Source: Leptonema illini DSM 21528
GTDB lineage: Bacteria > Spirochaetota > Leptospiria > Leptospirales > Leptonemataceae
NCBI RefSeq assembly: GCF_000243335.1
Contig: NZ_JH597773.1
Coordinates: forward strand, 196,365-260,364
Length of the DNA stretch: 64,000 bases
Direction of reading: 5' to 3'
Shown: one piece after another, positions 19,380-27,118 of the stretch
How the letters are laid out: each line of letters opens with the position of its first letter
Position numbering within the stretch: the first letter of the stretch is position 1
The notes under the pieces: generated by a model
The model's database searches: none
The model's input: only the letters and a program-made list of their open reading frames with translations
Told to the model about the DNA's origin: nothing
Position numbers and translations under genes: made by a program

Positions 19380-19457
19380 GACAGAAAACGATAAATTTCA
19401 GATATATATAAATTATAGATTGCAAAAATATAAACAATATGATATTCTGTAAGTATC
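19380..19457 (+). promoter_or_regulatory. AT-rich promoter-like region at left end of the island
   Basis: A strongly AT-rich stretch, unlike the DNA around it, lies directly upstream of the DUF4143 ATPase gene. TTGCAA and TATTCT are 17 bases apart and could be -35 and -10 boxes. A short inverted repeat (ATGATA/TATCAT) overlaps the start codon. This is a sequence reading only. Confidence 0.45.
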
Positions 19458-20900
19458 ATGAGGGATCTATTCGACTTAGAGGAGATTCTGCAAGTTCTCA
19501 ACGGATTCAACCCCTGGTGGACGCAGCCCGATGTCGCCGTGCCGGCCTTCAGGAGGCTGGCCTTTCATGCGACGCGTTCTTATCTGGAGAAGAACGATCT
19601 GCGCCGGGCCATCCTGCTTTCCGGACCGAGGCGTGTCGGCAAGACAACGGTGCTGCAACAACTGGCCCGACAGGCCATCGACGACGGAAGCGAGGCAAGG
19701 TCCGTCCTTTATCTCAGCCTTGATCATCCGGTCTTGAAGCTGCTCTCGCTGCGCAAGATCCTCGCCCTCTATCATGCCCACATCCATGCGGTGGGGCGTC
19801 CGGCTCTGCTTCTGCTTGACGAGGTTCAATATGCCGCCGACTGGCAGACGGAGGTGAAGCTTCTTGTCGACCATCAGCCCGACTACCGCATCGTCGCCAC
19901 CGGATCAGCCAGCGTCGTCCAGAAAGACCAGCTCGCCGAAAGCGGAACGGGGCGATGGTTAACGATCCCCGTTCCAACGCTGTCGTTCTACGAATTCATT
20001 CATATACGGAGTGAGGCCGTTCCTGCCATAGATGAAACGATTCTGCCAACCGATCTCTTTACGATGAGCGGAGCCGATCTGCTGCGGATCGCCTCGCAGC
20101 TGCGTCCGCTTCTTCCGCTGTTTGATCGCTATCTGTTAACCGGCGGATTTCCCGAAACGGCGCGACAGGAAGACATCTCATTCAGCCAGCGTCTTCTACG
20201 AGAAGACGTCGTGGAGCGTGTACTCAAGCGAGACATGACGTCGCTGTTCGGCGTGCGGAACGTGAACGACCTGGAGCGGCTCTTTCTGTATGTATGCCTG
20301 CACACGGGCAACATCCTCGCTCATAACACGCTTGCCCGCGACCTCGGAACGTCGGCGGCCACGGTGGCTAACTATCTTGAGCTGCTGCGATCCGCCAATC
20401 TGCTTTATTGCCTGCCGCCGGCCGGTCTGAGCGGAAAGAAGATTTTGCGAGCTCGCAACAAATACTATCTTGTCGACGCCGGATTGCGCAACGCCGTTCT
20501 TCTGCGCGGCGAGCAGACCCTGCTGCGCCCCGATGAGATGGGCATGATCGCCGAGACGACCGTCCTGCGCCACCTCTATGCCTATTATTACCGCGATACT
20601 CCGCAGATCGTCTACTGGCGCGATGCCCTGACCGAAAAAGAGGTCGATATCATTGTGAAGAGTCCGGCCTATCATCTGGCCTTCGAGGTGAAGTATCGCG
20701 AGAAGGCAAACATCGAAGCGAAAAGCGGCCTTGCCATATACAGTGCGGCAGAGAGGCTGGAAACGGCCTATCTGATTACGAAGCAAGAGACCGATTTCGG
20801 TGTAACGGAGCTACCCGGCCAGGCGACGCGATTCTTACGCGTGCCGGCTCATGTGCTGTGCTACCTGCTCGGGCAGGCAGAGCGAATGTTATGGGGGTAA
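19458..20900 (+). CDS. ATP-binding protein, AAA_14/DUF4143 family
   Basis: A 480-aa protein. The N-terminal half is a P-loop ATPase: Walker A GPRRVGKTT (about residue 58) and Walker B ALLLLDEVQY (about 118). The C-terminal half is the DUF4143 domain, with a winged-helix-like segment (LGTSAATVANYLELLRSANLLY) and a PD-(D/E)XK-like end (EVDIIVKSPAYHLAFEVKY, with E-V-D and E-V-K). This family is common in genomic islands, with unclear function. Its own AT-rich promoter region and its position directly after rsgA mark the left side of the accessory region. Confidence 0.85.
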   Translation: MRDLFDLEEILQVLNGFNPWWTQPDVAVPAFRRLAFHATRSYLEKNDLRRAILLSGPRRVGKTTVLQQLARQAIDDGSEARSVLYLSLDHPVLKLLSLRKILALYHAHIHAVGRPALLLLDEVQYAADWQTEVKLLVDHQPDYRIVATGSASVVQKDQLAESGTGRWLTIPVPTLSFYEFIHIRSEAVPAIDETILPTDLFTMSGADLLRIASQLRPLLPLFDRYLLTGGFPETARQEDISFSQRLLREDVVERVLKRDMTSLFGVRNVNDLERLFLYVCLHTGNILAHNTLARDLGTSAATVANYLELLRSANLLYCLPPAGLSGKKILRARNKYYLVDAGLRNAVLLRGEQTLLRPDEMGMIAETTVLRHLYAYYYRDTPQIVYWRDALTEKEVDIIVKSPAYHLAFEVKYREKANIEAKSGLAIYSAAERLETAYLITKQETDFGVTELPGQATRFLRVPAHVLCYLLGQAERMLWG

Positions 20901-20917
20901 GAGGGGGCGCGAGAACG

Positions 20918-20944
20918 TGTCGATAAAATGGAGAAATATCGACA
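20918..20944. promoter_or_regulatory. Inverted repeat TGTCGATA-N11-TATCGACA upstream of hsdR
   Basis: The 8-bp arms are perfect. The repeat lies about 160 bases upstream of the hsdR start and shares its half-site TGTCGAT with a second palindrome 15 bases further on. This pairing suggests an operator for a dimeric or tetrameric repressor. Confidence 0.55.
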
Positions 20945-20958
20945 TGAGAGGCTTGACC

Positions 20959-20975
20959 TGTCGATAGAATCGACA
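20959..20975. promoter_or_regulatory. Palindrome TGTCGAT-AGA-ATCGACA upstream of hsdR
   Basis: The 7-bp arms are perfect, around a 3-base centre. It is the second of two adjacent repeats made of the same half-site. A TTGACA hexamer follows about 40 bases downstream, so a bound regulator would sit just upstream of, or on, the hsdR promoter. Confidence 0.55.
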
Positions 20976-21103
20976 TAGCGTGGGAGGCCAACCTTCGCTA
21001 ACGTCAAGTTCCTTCTTGACATTCTGTATATTCTTATAGAAATACACACCATGAGAGTATGTCCCCGTCCGGGTGTATTCTGAGCACGAGGTAGAGCGAA
21101 GGA

Positions 21104-23920
21104 ATGCCACCGACACCAGAGGATCAGGCCCGCGAAACGATCGATGCATTGCTCATAGCGGCTGGCTGGCATGTATGCGATGTGAAGGATACGAACATCC
21201 ATGCGGCTCGCGGCGTGGCGATCCGGGAGTTTCCTCTACCCGGCCATGGCTTTGCCGACTATCTGCTCTATGTCGATGGAAAGGCAGCCGGCGTTATTGA
21301 AGCGAAGCGCGAAGGCGTAACGCTGACAGGCGTTGAGATCCAGGCGCAGAAGTATACGAAGGGATTGCCGGCCGGGCTTCCTCGTGTCAGTGATCCCCTG
21401 CCCTTTGCCTATCAGTCGACGGGAACAGAGACGCGCTTCACAAACGGCCTTGATCCGCAGCCGCGTTCTCGGGCTGTGTCGGCCTTTCATCGCGCCGAGC
21501 ATCTGGCGGAGCTGCTTGATGCGCCTGCAAGCTCTGAATCGATGGGCGAGCAGCGGCTGCCCTATGGACGACACGCCACGTTTCTTTCCCGACTGCAAGA
21601 GATGCCCGAGCTCAAGACCGAAGGCCTCTGGCCGGCGCAGATCAAGGCCATCCAGAATCTCGAAACGTCGCTGAAAGAGAATCGTCCCCGTGCTCTGATT
21701 CAGATGGCAACGGGCTCAGGAAAAACCTTCACGTCGATCTCGTTTATCTACAGACTTATTAAATTCGCCGGAGCGCGGCGTGTGCTTTTTCTCGTCGACC
21801 GCGGCAATCTGGGTGATCAGACGCTCAAGGAATTCCAGCAGTACGATTCGCCGTATAACAACTTCAAGTTCACCGAAGAGTATATCGTTCAGAAACTGCA
21901 ATCGAATGTGATCGACCAGACGGCCCGGGTCTGCATCTGCACCATCCAGCGCATGTACTCGATCTTGAAGGGAAAGGATCTGCCCGACGATATGGACGAT
22001 CAATCGCTCGAGGGACTCGGTTCTCTGTTCAAACAGGCCGAGCCCATCGAGTATAATCCGAATATACCGATCGAGGCGTTTGATATCATCGTTACCGACG
22101 AATGCCATCGTTCGATCTATAACCTCTGGGCGCAGGTGCTCGAATACTTCGACGCTTACCTGATCGGGCTGACGGCAACGCCGAGCAAGCAGACCTTCGG
22201 CTTCTTCAATCAGAATCTTGTCATGGAGTATAACCATGAGATGGCCGTCGCCGACGGCGTGAACGTGAACTATGACGTCTATCGCATCCGCACGGCTATC
22301 AGCGAGGCCGGCTCTAAAGTGGAGGCCGGCTACTCGGTACAGATCCTTGAGCGTGAGACGCGCAACAAGCGCTGGCAGGAGCTGGACGAGGACTTCAGCT
22401 ATGATCCGAATCAGCTGGATCGCAGCGTCACCACGCCCGACCAGATCCGCACGATCATCCGCACCTTTCGTGAGAAGCTGTTTACAGAGATTTATCCGGG
22501 ACGCACGTGGGTGCCGAAGACGCTGATCTTCGCGAAGGACGACAACCATGCAGAGAACATCGTCGAAATCGTTCGAGAGGAGTTTGGCGATAAGGGCAGC
22601 AACGAATTCTGCAAGAAGATTACCTATCGCACTTCGGGAGAAAAGCCGAAGGATCTGATCAACGAGTTTCGCACAAGCCCCATGCCGCGCATCGCCGTTA
22701 CGGTTGATATGATCGCGACGGGCACCGATATCAAGGCCGTTGAGATCGTCATGTTCATGCGCGCCGTGAAGTCGCGCTCCTTCTTCGAGCAGATGAAGGG
22801 CCGCGGCGTGCGCGTGATCAAATCTGACGACTTGCTGAGTATAACGCCCGATGCCGGCGCGAAAGACCACTTCGTTATCGTCGATGCCGTCGGCGTCTGC
22901 GAACGGGATATGACCGACTCCCGCCCCATGGAACAGAAGCCGACGGTAAGCTTGGAACGGCTCATGCAGGCCGTCGTCTTTGGCAATACGGACGGCGACG
23001 TGCTTACCTCCCTTGCCGGCCGTCTTGCTCGCATGGAACATCGCCTGAGCGCCGACGATGATGAGCGCATTCGCGAAGTTACCGGCGGTCTTGGCGTGAA
23101 AGACATCAGCCATAACATCATCGCCGCCCTTGATCCCGATCGTCATATAGCACAGGCACGGGCCGATCTGCATATGGAGACGGGGCCTGTGCCAGACGAG
23201 GCCATTACAGCAGCCCGTCAGAGGATGATTCAGGAAGCCATCGGGCCGCTTCATAATCCGAAGACGCGCGAAACGCTCGATGCTATCAAAAAGAAGAACG
23301 AAATCATCATCGATACGGTGAGCAAGGATCAGGTGCTTGAGTCGTCGTTCTCGGCGACGTCTGTTGATCGTGCTCGGGCAACGGTGCAGTCGTTCGAGCT
23401 TTTTATTAAAGAGCACAAGGACGAGATTACGGCCCTGCAGATCCTATTCAGTCGGCCCTACCGCCACCGGCTAACCTTTGCTGCCGTCAAAGAACTGGCC
23501 GAGGCCATCGAGCGTCCTCCGTATCTATGGAATGAATCGCAGCTCTGGAATGCCTATGCTGCGCTTGAGTCGTCAAAGGTAAAAGGAGCAAGCGGACGGC
23601 GTATCTTAACCGACCTTGTCTCGCTGGTACGTTTTGCCATGCATGAAGATGCAGAGCTCATTCCCTTTCCCGATCGCGTGCATGCAAACTTCGAGGCATG
23701 GATGACCCAACAGCAAAGGGGCGGACGCAGCTTCACCGACGAGCAGCGTCAATGGCTGACGATGATCCGCGATCATATTGCAGCGAATCTGAGCATTGAT
23801 GCCGACGACTTCGAGTATGCTCCGTTCTCGCAGCATGGAGGCCTTGGCCGACTGCATCAGCTGTTCGGCGACGGGCTCGATCAGATTCTTACAGAGCTGA
23901 GTGAGATCCTTGCGGCGTGA
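21104..23920 (+). CDS. hsdR: Type I restriction enzyme R subunit
   Basis: A 938-aa motor and nuclease subunit. The N-terminal nuclease-like region (about 20-85) has LPGHGFADYLLYVDGKAAGVIEAKR, a PD-(D/E)XK pattern (D, then E-A-K). The helicase core has Walker A ATGSGKT (about 206), DEAH-type motif II as TDECH, motif III LTATP, and motif VI near EQMKGRGVR. The C-terminal region resembles EcoEI-type R subunits. All motifs look intact. The enzyme would need HsdM and HsdS to cut; the only long hsdM here is frameshifted, so restriction is doubtful. Two palindromes lie upstream. Confidence 0.92.
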   Translation: MPPTPEDQARETIDALLIAAGWHVCDVKDTNIHAARGVAIREFPLPGHGFADYLLYVDGKAAGVIEAKREGVTLTGVEIQAQKYTKGLPAGLPRVSDPLPFAYQSTGTETRFTNGLDPQPRSRAVSAFHRAEHLAELLDAPASSESMGEQRLPYGRHATFLSRLQEMPELKTEGLWPAQIKAIQNLETSLKENRPRALIQMATGSGKTFTSISFIYRLIKFAGARRVLFLVDRGNLGDQTLKEFQQYDSPYNNFKFTEEYIVQKLQSNVIDQTARVCICTIQRMYSILKGKDLPDDMDDQSLEGLGSLFKQAEPIEYNPNIPIEAFDIIVTDECHRSIYNLWAQVLEYFDAYLIGLTATPSKQTFGFFNQNLVMEYNHEMAVADGVNVNYDVYRIRTAISEAGSKVEAGYSVQILERETRNKRWQELDEDFSYDPNQLDRSVTTPDQIRTIIRTFREKLFTEIYPGRTWVPKTLIFAKDDNHAENIVEIVREEFGDKGSNEFCKKITYRTSGEKPKDLINEFRTSPMPRIAVTVDMIATGTDIKAVEIVMFMRAVKSRSFFEQMKGRGVRVIKSDDLLSITPDAGAKDHFVIVDAVGVCERDMTDSRPMEQKPTVSLERLMQAVVFGNTDGDVLTSLAGRLARMEHRLSADDDERIREVTGGLGVKDISHNIIAALDPDRHIAQARADLHMETGPVPDEAITAARQRMIQEAIGPLHNPKTRETLDAIKKKNEIIIDTVSKDQVLESSFSATSVDRARATVQSFELFIKEHKDEITALQILFSRPYRHRLTFAAVKELAEAIERPPYLWNESQLWNAYAALESSKVKGASGRRILTDLVSLVRFAMHEDAELIPFPDRVHANFEAWMTQQQRGGRSFTDEQRQWLTMIRDHIAANLSIDADDFEYAPFSQHGGLGRLHQLFGDGLDQILTELSEILAA

Positions 23921-24021
23921 GGGGCCATATTCACAAAATGCCGGGCCCCACCTATACCCCTAATAAGTAAAAGCGCTAAAAAGTACTTTACTTTGCACCT
24001 ATTCCAGTACTTAATTGAGTC

Positions 24022-24291
24022 ATGAACAGCGTCCCCGCACAGGAAATCAAGCGCCGCGGCATCGCTGCCGTTGACGAGGCCCTTGCCCGGGGGCCGGTAC
24101 ATATCATTCGCAACAACCGTCCCGAGTACGTTGTGCTGACGGCAGAAGGCTATGAGGAATTGCTCGAAGCCCAGGAAGAGGCTGCTCTGGGGCGCATCAA
24201 GGCATCGCTCGAAGATGCAAAGGCCGGCCGCCTCAGCAGGCATGACAGCGTCGAGGCGCTCCTGAACCATCTGGAATCCAGCGACGAATGA
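24022..24291 (+). CDS. Phd/YefM-family antitoxin
   Basis: An 89-aa protein with the Phd/YefM N-terminal DNA-binding fold (VPAQEIKRRGIAAVDEAL, then PVHIIRNNRPEYVVLTAEGYEEL) and a charged C-terminal helix that would wrap the toxin. Its stop overlaps the toxin start by 4 bases (ATGA), the normal order for this module. It should repress its own promoter and neutralise the RelE-like partner. Confidence 0.85.
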   Translation: MNSVPAQEIKRRGIAAVDEALARGPVHIIRNNRPEYVVLTAEGYEELLEAQEEAALGRIKASLEDAKAGRLSRHDSVEALLNHLESSDE

Positions 24292-24566
24292 GCTGGACGC
24301 TAACGACGACGGCCACCTTCGACCGCCGCGCCCGCAAGTTCCTCGCCAGACATCCGGACTTGAAGCCACGTCTGGCTGAGACGCTGGAAAAACTGCGCGT
24401 CGATCCGTTTGCACCCGGCCTGCGACTGCATGCGCTTACGGGCAAGCTTCAGGGCCTACAGGCCGTCAGCCTTATTTACAGCTATCGCATTACACTTACG
24501 CTTCAGATCACAGAGCGCGAGATCTTGCTGCTCGACATCGGCAGCCATGACGAGGTGTATAGGTGA
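24288..24566 (+). CDS. RelE/YafQ-like toxin
   Basis: A 92-aa protein of the RelE/ParE superfamily: TTTATFDRRARKFLARHPDLK, then PGLRLHALTGKLQGLQAVSL and the ending SYRITLTLQITEREILLLDIGSHDEVYR. The HALTGKL and GSHDEVY patterns are typical of the YafQ/RelE group of ribosome-dependent mRNA endonucleases. It is paired with the Phd/YefM antitoxin upstream. The module sits between hsdR and hsdS, splitting the restriction operon. Confidence 0.85.
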   Translation: MSWTLTTTATFDRRARKFLARHPDLKPRLAETLEKLRVDPFAPGLRLHALTGKLQGLQAVSLIYSYRITLTLQITEREILLLDIGSHDEVYR

Positions 24567-24734
24567 AGAGCTTGGTATTATACTCAAACGCAGTAGAGAG
24601 ATACTTGCAGGCTAACGGGCGAGCGGAGGAATTGGCGTGAACATGAGAGAAGGGGAACTATTAGGAAATGCCGAACAGTTTGCAGGAGAGGGAACTTGTA
24701 AGAGCTACTTACATGTTCGCTTCGAGGCGATGAA

Positions 24735-26216
24735 ATGAGGAAAGGGAAAGAAAGAACACCTATTGAAGAGCTCGATACTGAGCGTAACTTGAATAGGATA
24801 CACCTTCACGCATTGCCAGATAGTTGGGAGTGGCGGACTGTTGAAGATGCTGGGATCAATCAAAAAAATGCTATAGTTGATGGACCATTTGGGTCAAACC
24901 TGAAAGTAAGCGATTATGTTGAAGGAGGCCCCGTTCCCGTCTTAACAACTAAGAACCTTGAAGGCAACTACGATGATGTTCGATATATTTCCAATGACAA
25001 GTTTGAGGAGTTGAAACGTAGCGCAGTCCACTCCGGCGACATTCTCATGGCAAAAATTGGCTCCTGTGGAAAAACAGGAATCTATCCTCCTGAAAAGCCG
25101 CCAGCAATAATTCCCGCCAATCTATTGAAGATTACGCTGAATGAAAGATACGAGCGAAAGTATGTTTTCTACTATTTAAACTCCGAGTTCTTTCAAAGAG
25201 CATTACGTACTATTATCAAGGCAACAGCGCAACCGGCCTTTTCGGTAACAAACTTCCGCACGTTACCCTTACCTTATACTGAAGTAAGAATGCAGAAGCG
25301 CATCATTGCCGAGATCGAGAAGCAGTTCTCGCGTCTCGACGAGGCCGTTACGAATCTGAAGCGAGTGAAGGCTAACCTGAAACGTTACCGAGCTTCGGTG
25401 CTCAAGGCTGCCGTCGAAGGTCGCCTTGTAGAGACGGAGGCTGAGATTGCGCGAAGGGAAGGACGCGAATACGAGACTGGTAAACAGTTGCTGGAAAGGA
25501 TTCTGGAGACACGTCGCCGTGAATGGAAGGGTAAGGGGCAATATAAGGAGCCTGCTGCGCCCGATGTTAGCGAGCTGCCTGAAATGCCGGAAGGATGGGC
25601 GTGGGGGAGTTTGAATGGTATTGCTTCACTCAAAGGTGGCATAACGGTCGACAGCAAACGAAATAAAATCAATGCTCGCTTAGTCCCCTATCTGCGCGTT
25701 GCCAATGTCCAACGTGGCTATCTGGATTTGAGCGAAATAAAACACATACCAGTAAAAGAGTCTGATATTGCGGACCTTCGGTTAGAGTATGGCGATATCC
25801 TTTTCAACGAAGGGGGAGACCGCGATAAGCTGGGTCGGGGTTGGATCTGGGAATCTCAACTCGTCGATTGCATCCACCAGAATCATGTTTTCCGTGCGCG
25901 CCTTTATTCTTCCGATATGCCGCCCTCATTCGTATCCTGGTGGGGAAACACCTTTGGTAAAGAGTACTTTTCGCGAGAAGGAAAACAATCAACGAACTTG
26001 GCTTCCATTAATTTGACAAAGCTGAGTGCATTGCCAGTCCCCATCCCGCCGCTTGCCGAACAGCGGCGCATCGTTGCTGAGGTGGACCGTCGGCTCTCGC
26101 TGGTACGCGAGACGGAGGCTCAGGTGGAGGCGAATCTTAAGCGGGCAGAACAGCTGCGGCAGGCGGTGTTGCAGAAGGCCTTTTCGGGCGAGCTGGTAAG
26201 GGATGAGGCGGGGTGA
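24735..26216 (+). CDS. hsdS: Type I restriction enzyme specificity subunit
   Basis: A 493-aa protein with two target-recognition domains, each followed by a conserved coiled-coil spacer: the first spacer at about 180-235 (KRIIAEIEKQFSRLDEAV) and the second at about 435-490 (EQRRIVAEVDRRLSLV). Between them lies a shared linker with an ELPEMPEGWAW entry to the second domain. This is the full two-domain length. The first domain is AT-richer than its surroundings, as often seen when domains are exchanged. The last 106 bases are repeated downstream after hicB. Confidence 0.92.
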   Translation: MRKGKERTPIEELDTERNLNRIHLHALPDSWEWRTVEDAGINQKNAIVDGPFGSNLKVSDYVEGGPVPVLTTKNLEGNYDDVRYISNDKFEELKRSAVHSGDILMAKIGSCGKTGIYPPEKPPAIIPANLLKITLNERYERKYVFYYLNSEFFQRALRTIIKATAQPAFSVTNFRTLPLPYTEVRMQKRIIAEIEKQFSRLDEAVTNLKRVKANLKRYRASVLKAAVEGRLVETEAEIARREGREYETGKQLLERILETRRREWKGKGQYKEPAAPDVSELPEMPEGWAWGSLNGIASLKGGITVDSKRNKINARLVPYLRVANVQRGYLDLSEIKHIPVKESDIADLRLEYGDILFNEGGDRDKLGRGWIWESQLVDCIHQNHVFRARLYSSDMPPSFVSWWGNTFGKEYFSREGKQSTNLASINLTKLSALPVPIPPLAEQRRIVAEVDRRLSLVRETEAQVEANLKRAEQLRQAVLQKAFSGELVRDEAG

Positions 26217-26267
26217 TGGGAGCTGGCCCTGCCGCAATACATCCTTTCCCGGCAAAAGGGCTTGCCC

Positions 26268-26289
26268 ATGATACCACAGTATGATACCA
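26268..26289. promoter_or_regulatory. Direct repeats ATGATACCA upstream of hicA
   Basis: Two identical 9-bp copies, 13 bases apart, end 7 bases before the GTG start of hicA. HicB proteins with a ribbon-helix-helix domain bind repeated sites in their own promoter, so these may be the autoregulatory operator. This is inference. Confidence 0.4.
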
Positions 26290-26296
26290 TAGCTCT

Positions 26297-26551
26297 GTGA
26301 ACGCGAGAAACCGAAAGACGCTTGAGGATATCTTCAAACGTCCCGTTCCCGCCAGTATTGAATGGGCCGCCATCGAATCCTTGCTCCGGGCTCTGGGCGC
26401 TGAGATTTCGGAGGGAACCGGTTCACGCGTCCGCATTAAGCTCAATGGAGTTCGCGCCGTCTTTCATCGTCCGCACCCGCAGAAGGAGACGGACAGGGGA
26501 GCGGTGACCTCAATGCAGCGCTTTCTTGAGAACGCAGGAATAAAACCATGA
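26297..26551 (+). CDS. hicA: HicA-family toxin
   Basis: An 84-aa protein starting at GTG. It has the double-stranded RNA-binding-like HicA fold: WAAIESLLRALGAEISEGTGSRVRIKLNGVRAVFHRPHP, with the catalytic histidine in FHRPHP, and AGIKP at the end. HicA cleaves mRNA. The toxin gene comes first and overlaps hicB by 4 bases, as is usual for hicAB. The pair lies between the two copies of the hsdS 3' end. Confidence 0.9.
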   Translation: MNARNRKTLEDIFKRPVPASIEWAAIESLLRALGAEISEGTGSRVRIKLNGVRAVFHRPHPQKETDRGAVTSMQRFLENAGIKP

Positions 26552-26877
26552 TGGAATACAAGGGATATATCGGAACTGTTGAATTTGACGCCGATGCACG
26601 GATTTTCCACGGAGACGTGATCAATACACGTGACGTCATAACTTTTCAAGGGAAGACGGTCGATGAGATCGAACACGCCTTCAGGGAGTCCATCGATGAC
26701 TATCTGGAATGGTGTGCGGTAGAAGGAGTCGACCCGGAGAAGCCGTATTCTGGTAAGTTCAACCTTCGCCTGTCGCCGGACCTGCACAAAGAAGCCGCCG
26801 TTACGGCAAAACGCCTGAAGATGTCGTTAAACAGCTTCGTTGAAAAGGCACTGAGAGACGAGCTAAAGGCCCTTTAG
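26548..26877 (+). CDS. hicB: HicB-family antitoxin
   Basis: A 109-aa protein. The N-terminal part is the degenerate RNase H-like HicB fold (YKGYIGTVEFDADARIFHGDVIN, then FQGKTVDEIEHAFRESIDDYLEWC). The C-terminal part is a ribbon-helix-helix DNA-binding segment (GKFNLRLSPDLHKEAAVTAKRLKMSLNSFVEKAL). It should neutralise HicA and repress the pair. Its stop codon abuts the hsdS-derived repeat. Confidence 0.92.
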   Translation: MMEYKGYIGTVEFDADARIFHGDVINTRDVITFQGKTVDEIEHAFRESIDDYLEWCAVEGVDPEKPYSGKFNLRLSPDLHKEAAVTAKRLKMSLNSFVEKALRDELKAL

Positions 26878-26982
26878 ACCGAGGCATCGATGGAGGCGAG
26901 TCTCAAGCGGGCAGAACGGTTGCGGCAGGCGGTGTTGCAGACGGCCTTCTCGGGCGAGCTGGTAAGGGATGAGGCGGGGTGA
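26877..26982 (+). pseudogene. Remnant of an hsdS 3' end
   Basis: These 106 bases align without gaps to the last 106 bases of the intact hsdS (26111-26216), with 11 mismatches by my count, about 90% identity. The reading frame of the second spacer helix and the final residues ELVRDEAG plus the stop codon are kept. It starts right at the stop of hicB. It is either the tail of a second hsdS gene that was mostly deleted, or a duplication that accompanied insertion of hicAB. Confidence 0.85.
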
Positions 26983-27006
26983 GCGGGAGCGGCCGGTGAA
27001 CTCGAT

Positions 27007-27058
27007 CTTTAACTAAGGATCGCCGTTAGTTAAAGGAAGGGGGGTTCCTTAACTAAGG
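27007..27058. promoter_or_regulatory. Operator-like cluster of TTAACTAA sites
   Basis: CTTTAACTAA and TTAGTTAAAG form a perfect 10-bp inverted repeat (27007-27035). A third site, CCTTAACTAAGG, lies at 27047-27058 in the same orientation as the first. All lie in the 140 bases before the PIN-GNAT gene. Three related half-sites with this spacing suggest a dedicated repressor; no regulator gene is next to it except possibly the ASCH protein. Confidence 0.55.
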
Positions 27059-27118
27059 CGGGGCGCTGAATTTCGTAAGATTCTGGCAGACGAGGATTTC
27101 TGAGCTTAACAAGAACTG

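Noticed and set aside
21716-23416. A 566-aa open frame on the minus strand inside hsdR
   Set aside because: It lies fully opposite the conserved helicase motifs of HsdR, has low-complexity composition rich in His, Asp and Arg, and no recognisable domain; long antisense frames are common in this GC range.
23997-24021. A separate small gene before the Phd-like antitoxin
   Set aside because: Too short, with no start or ribosome-binding site; the AT-rich DNA here is more likely a promoter.
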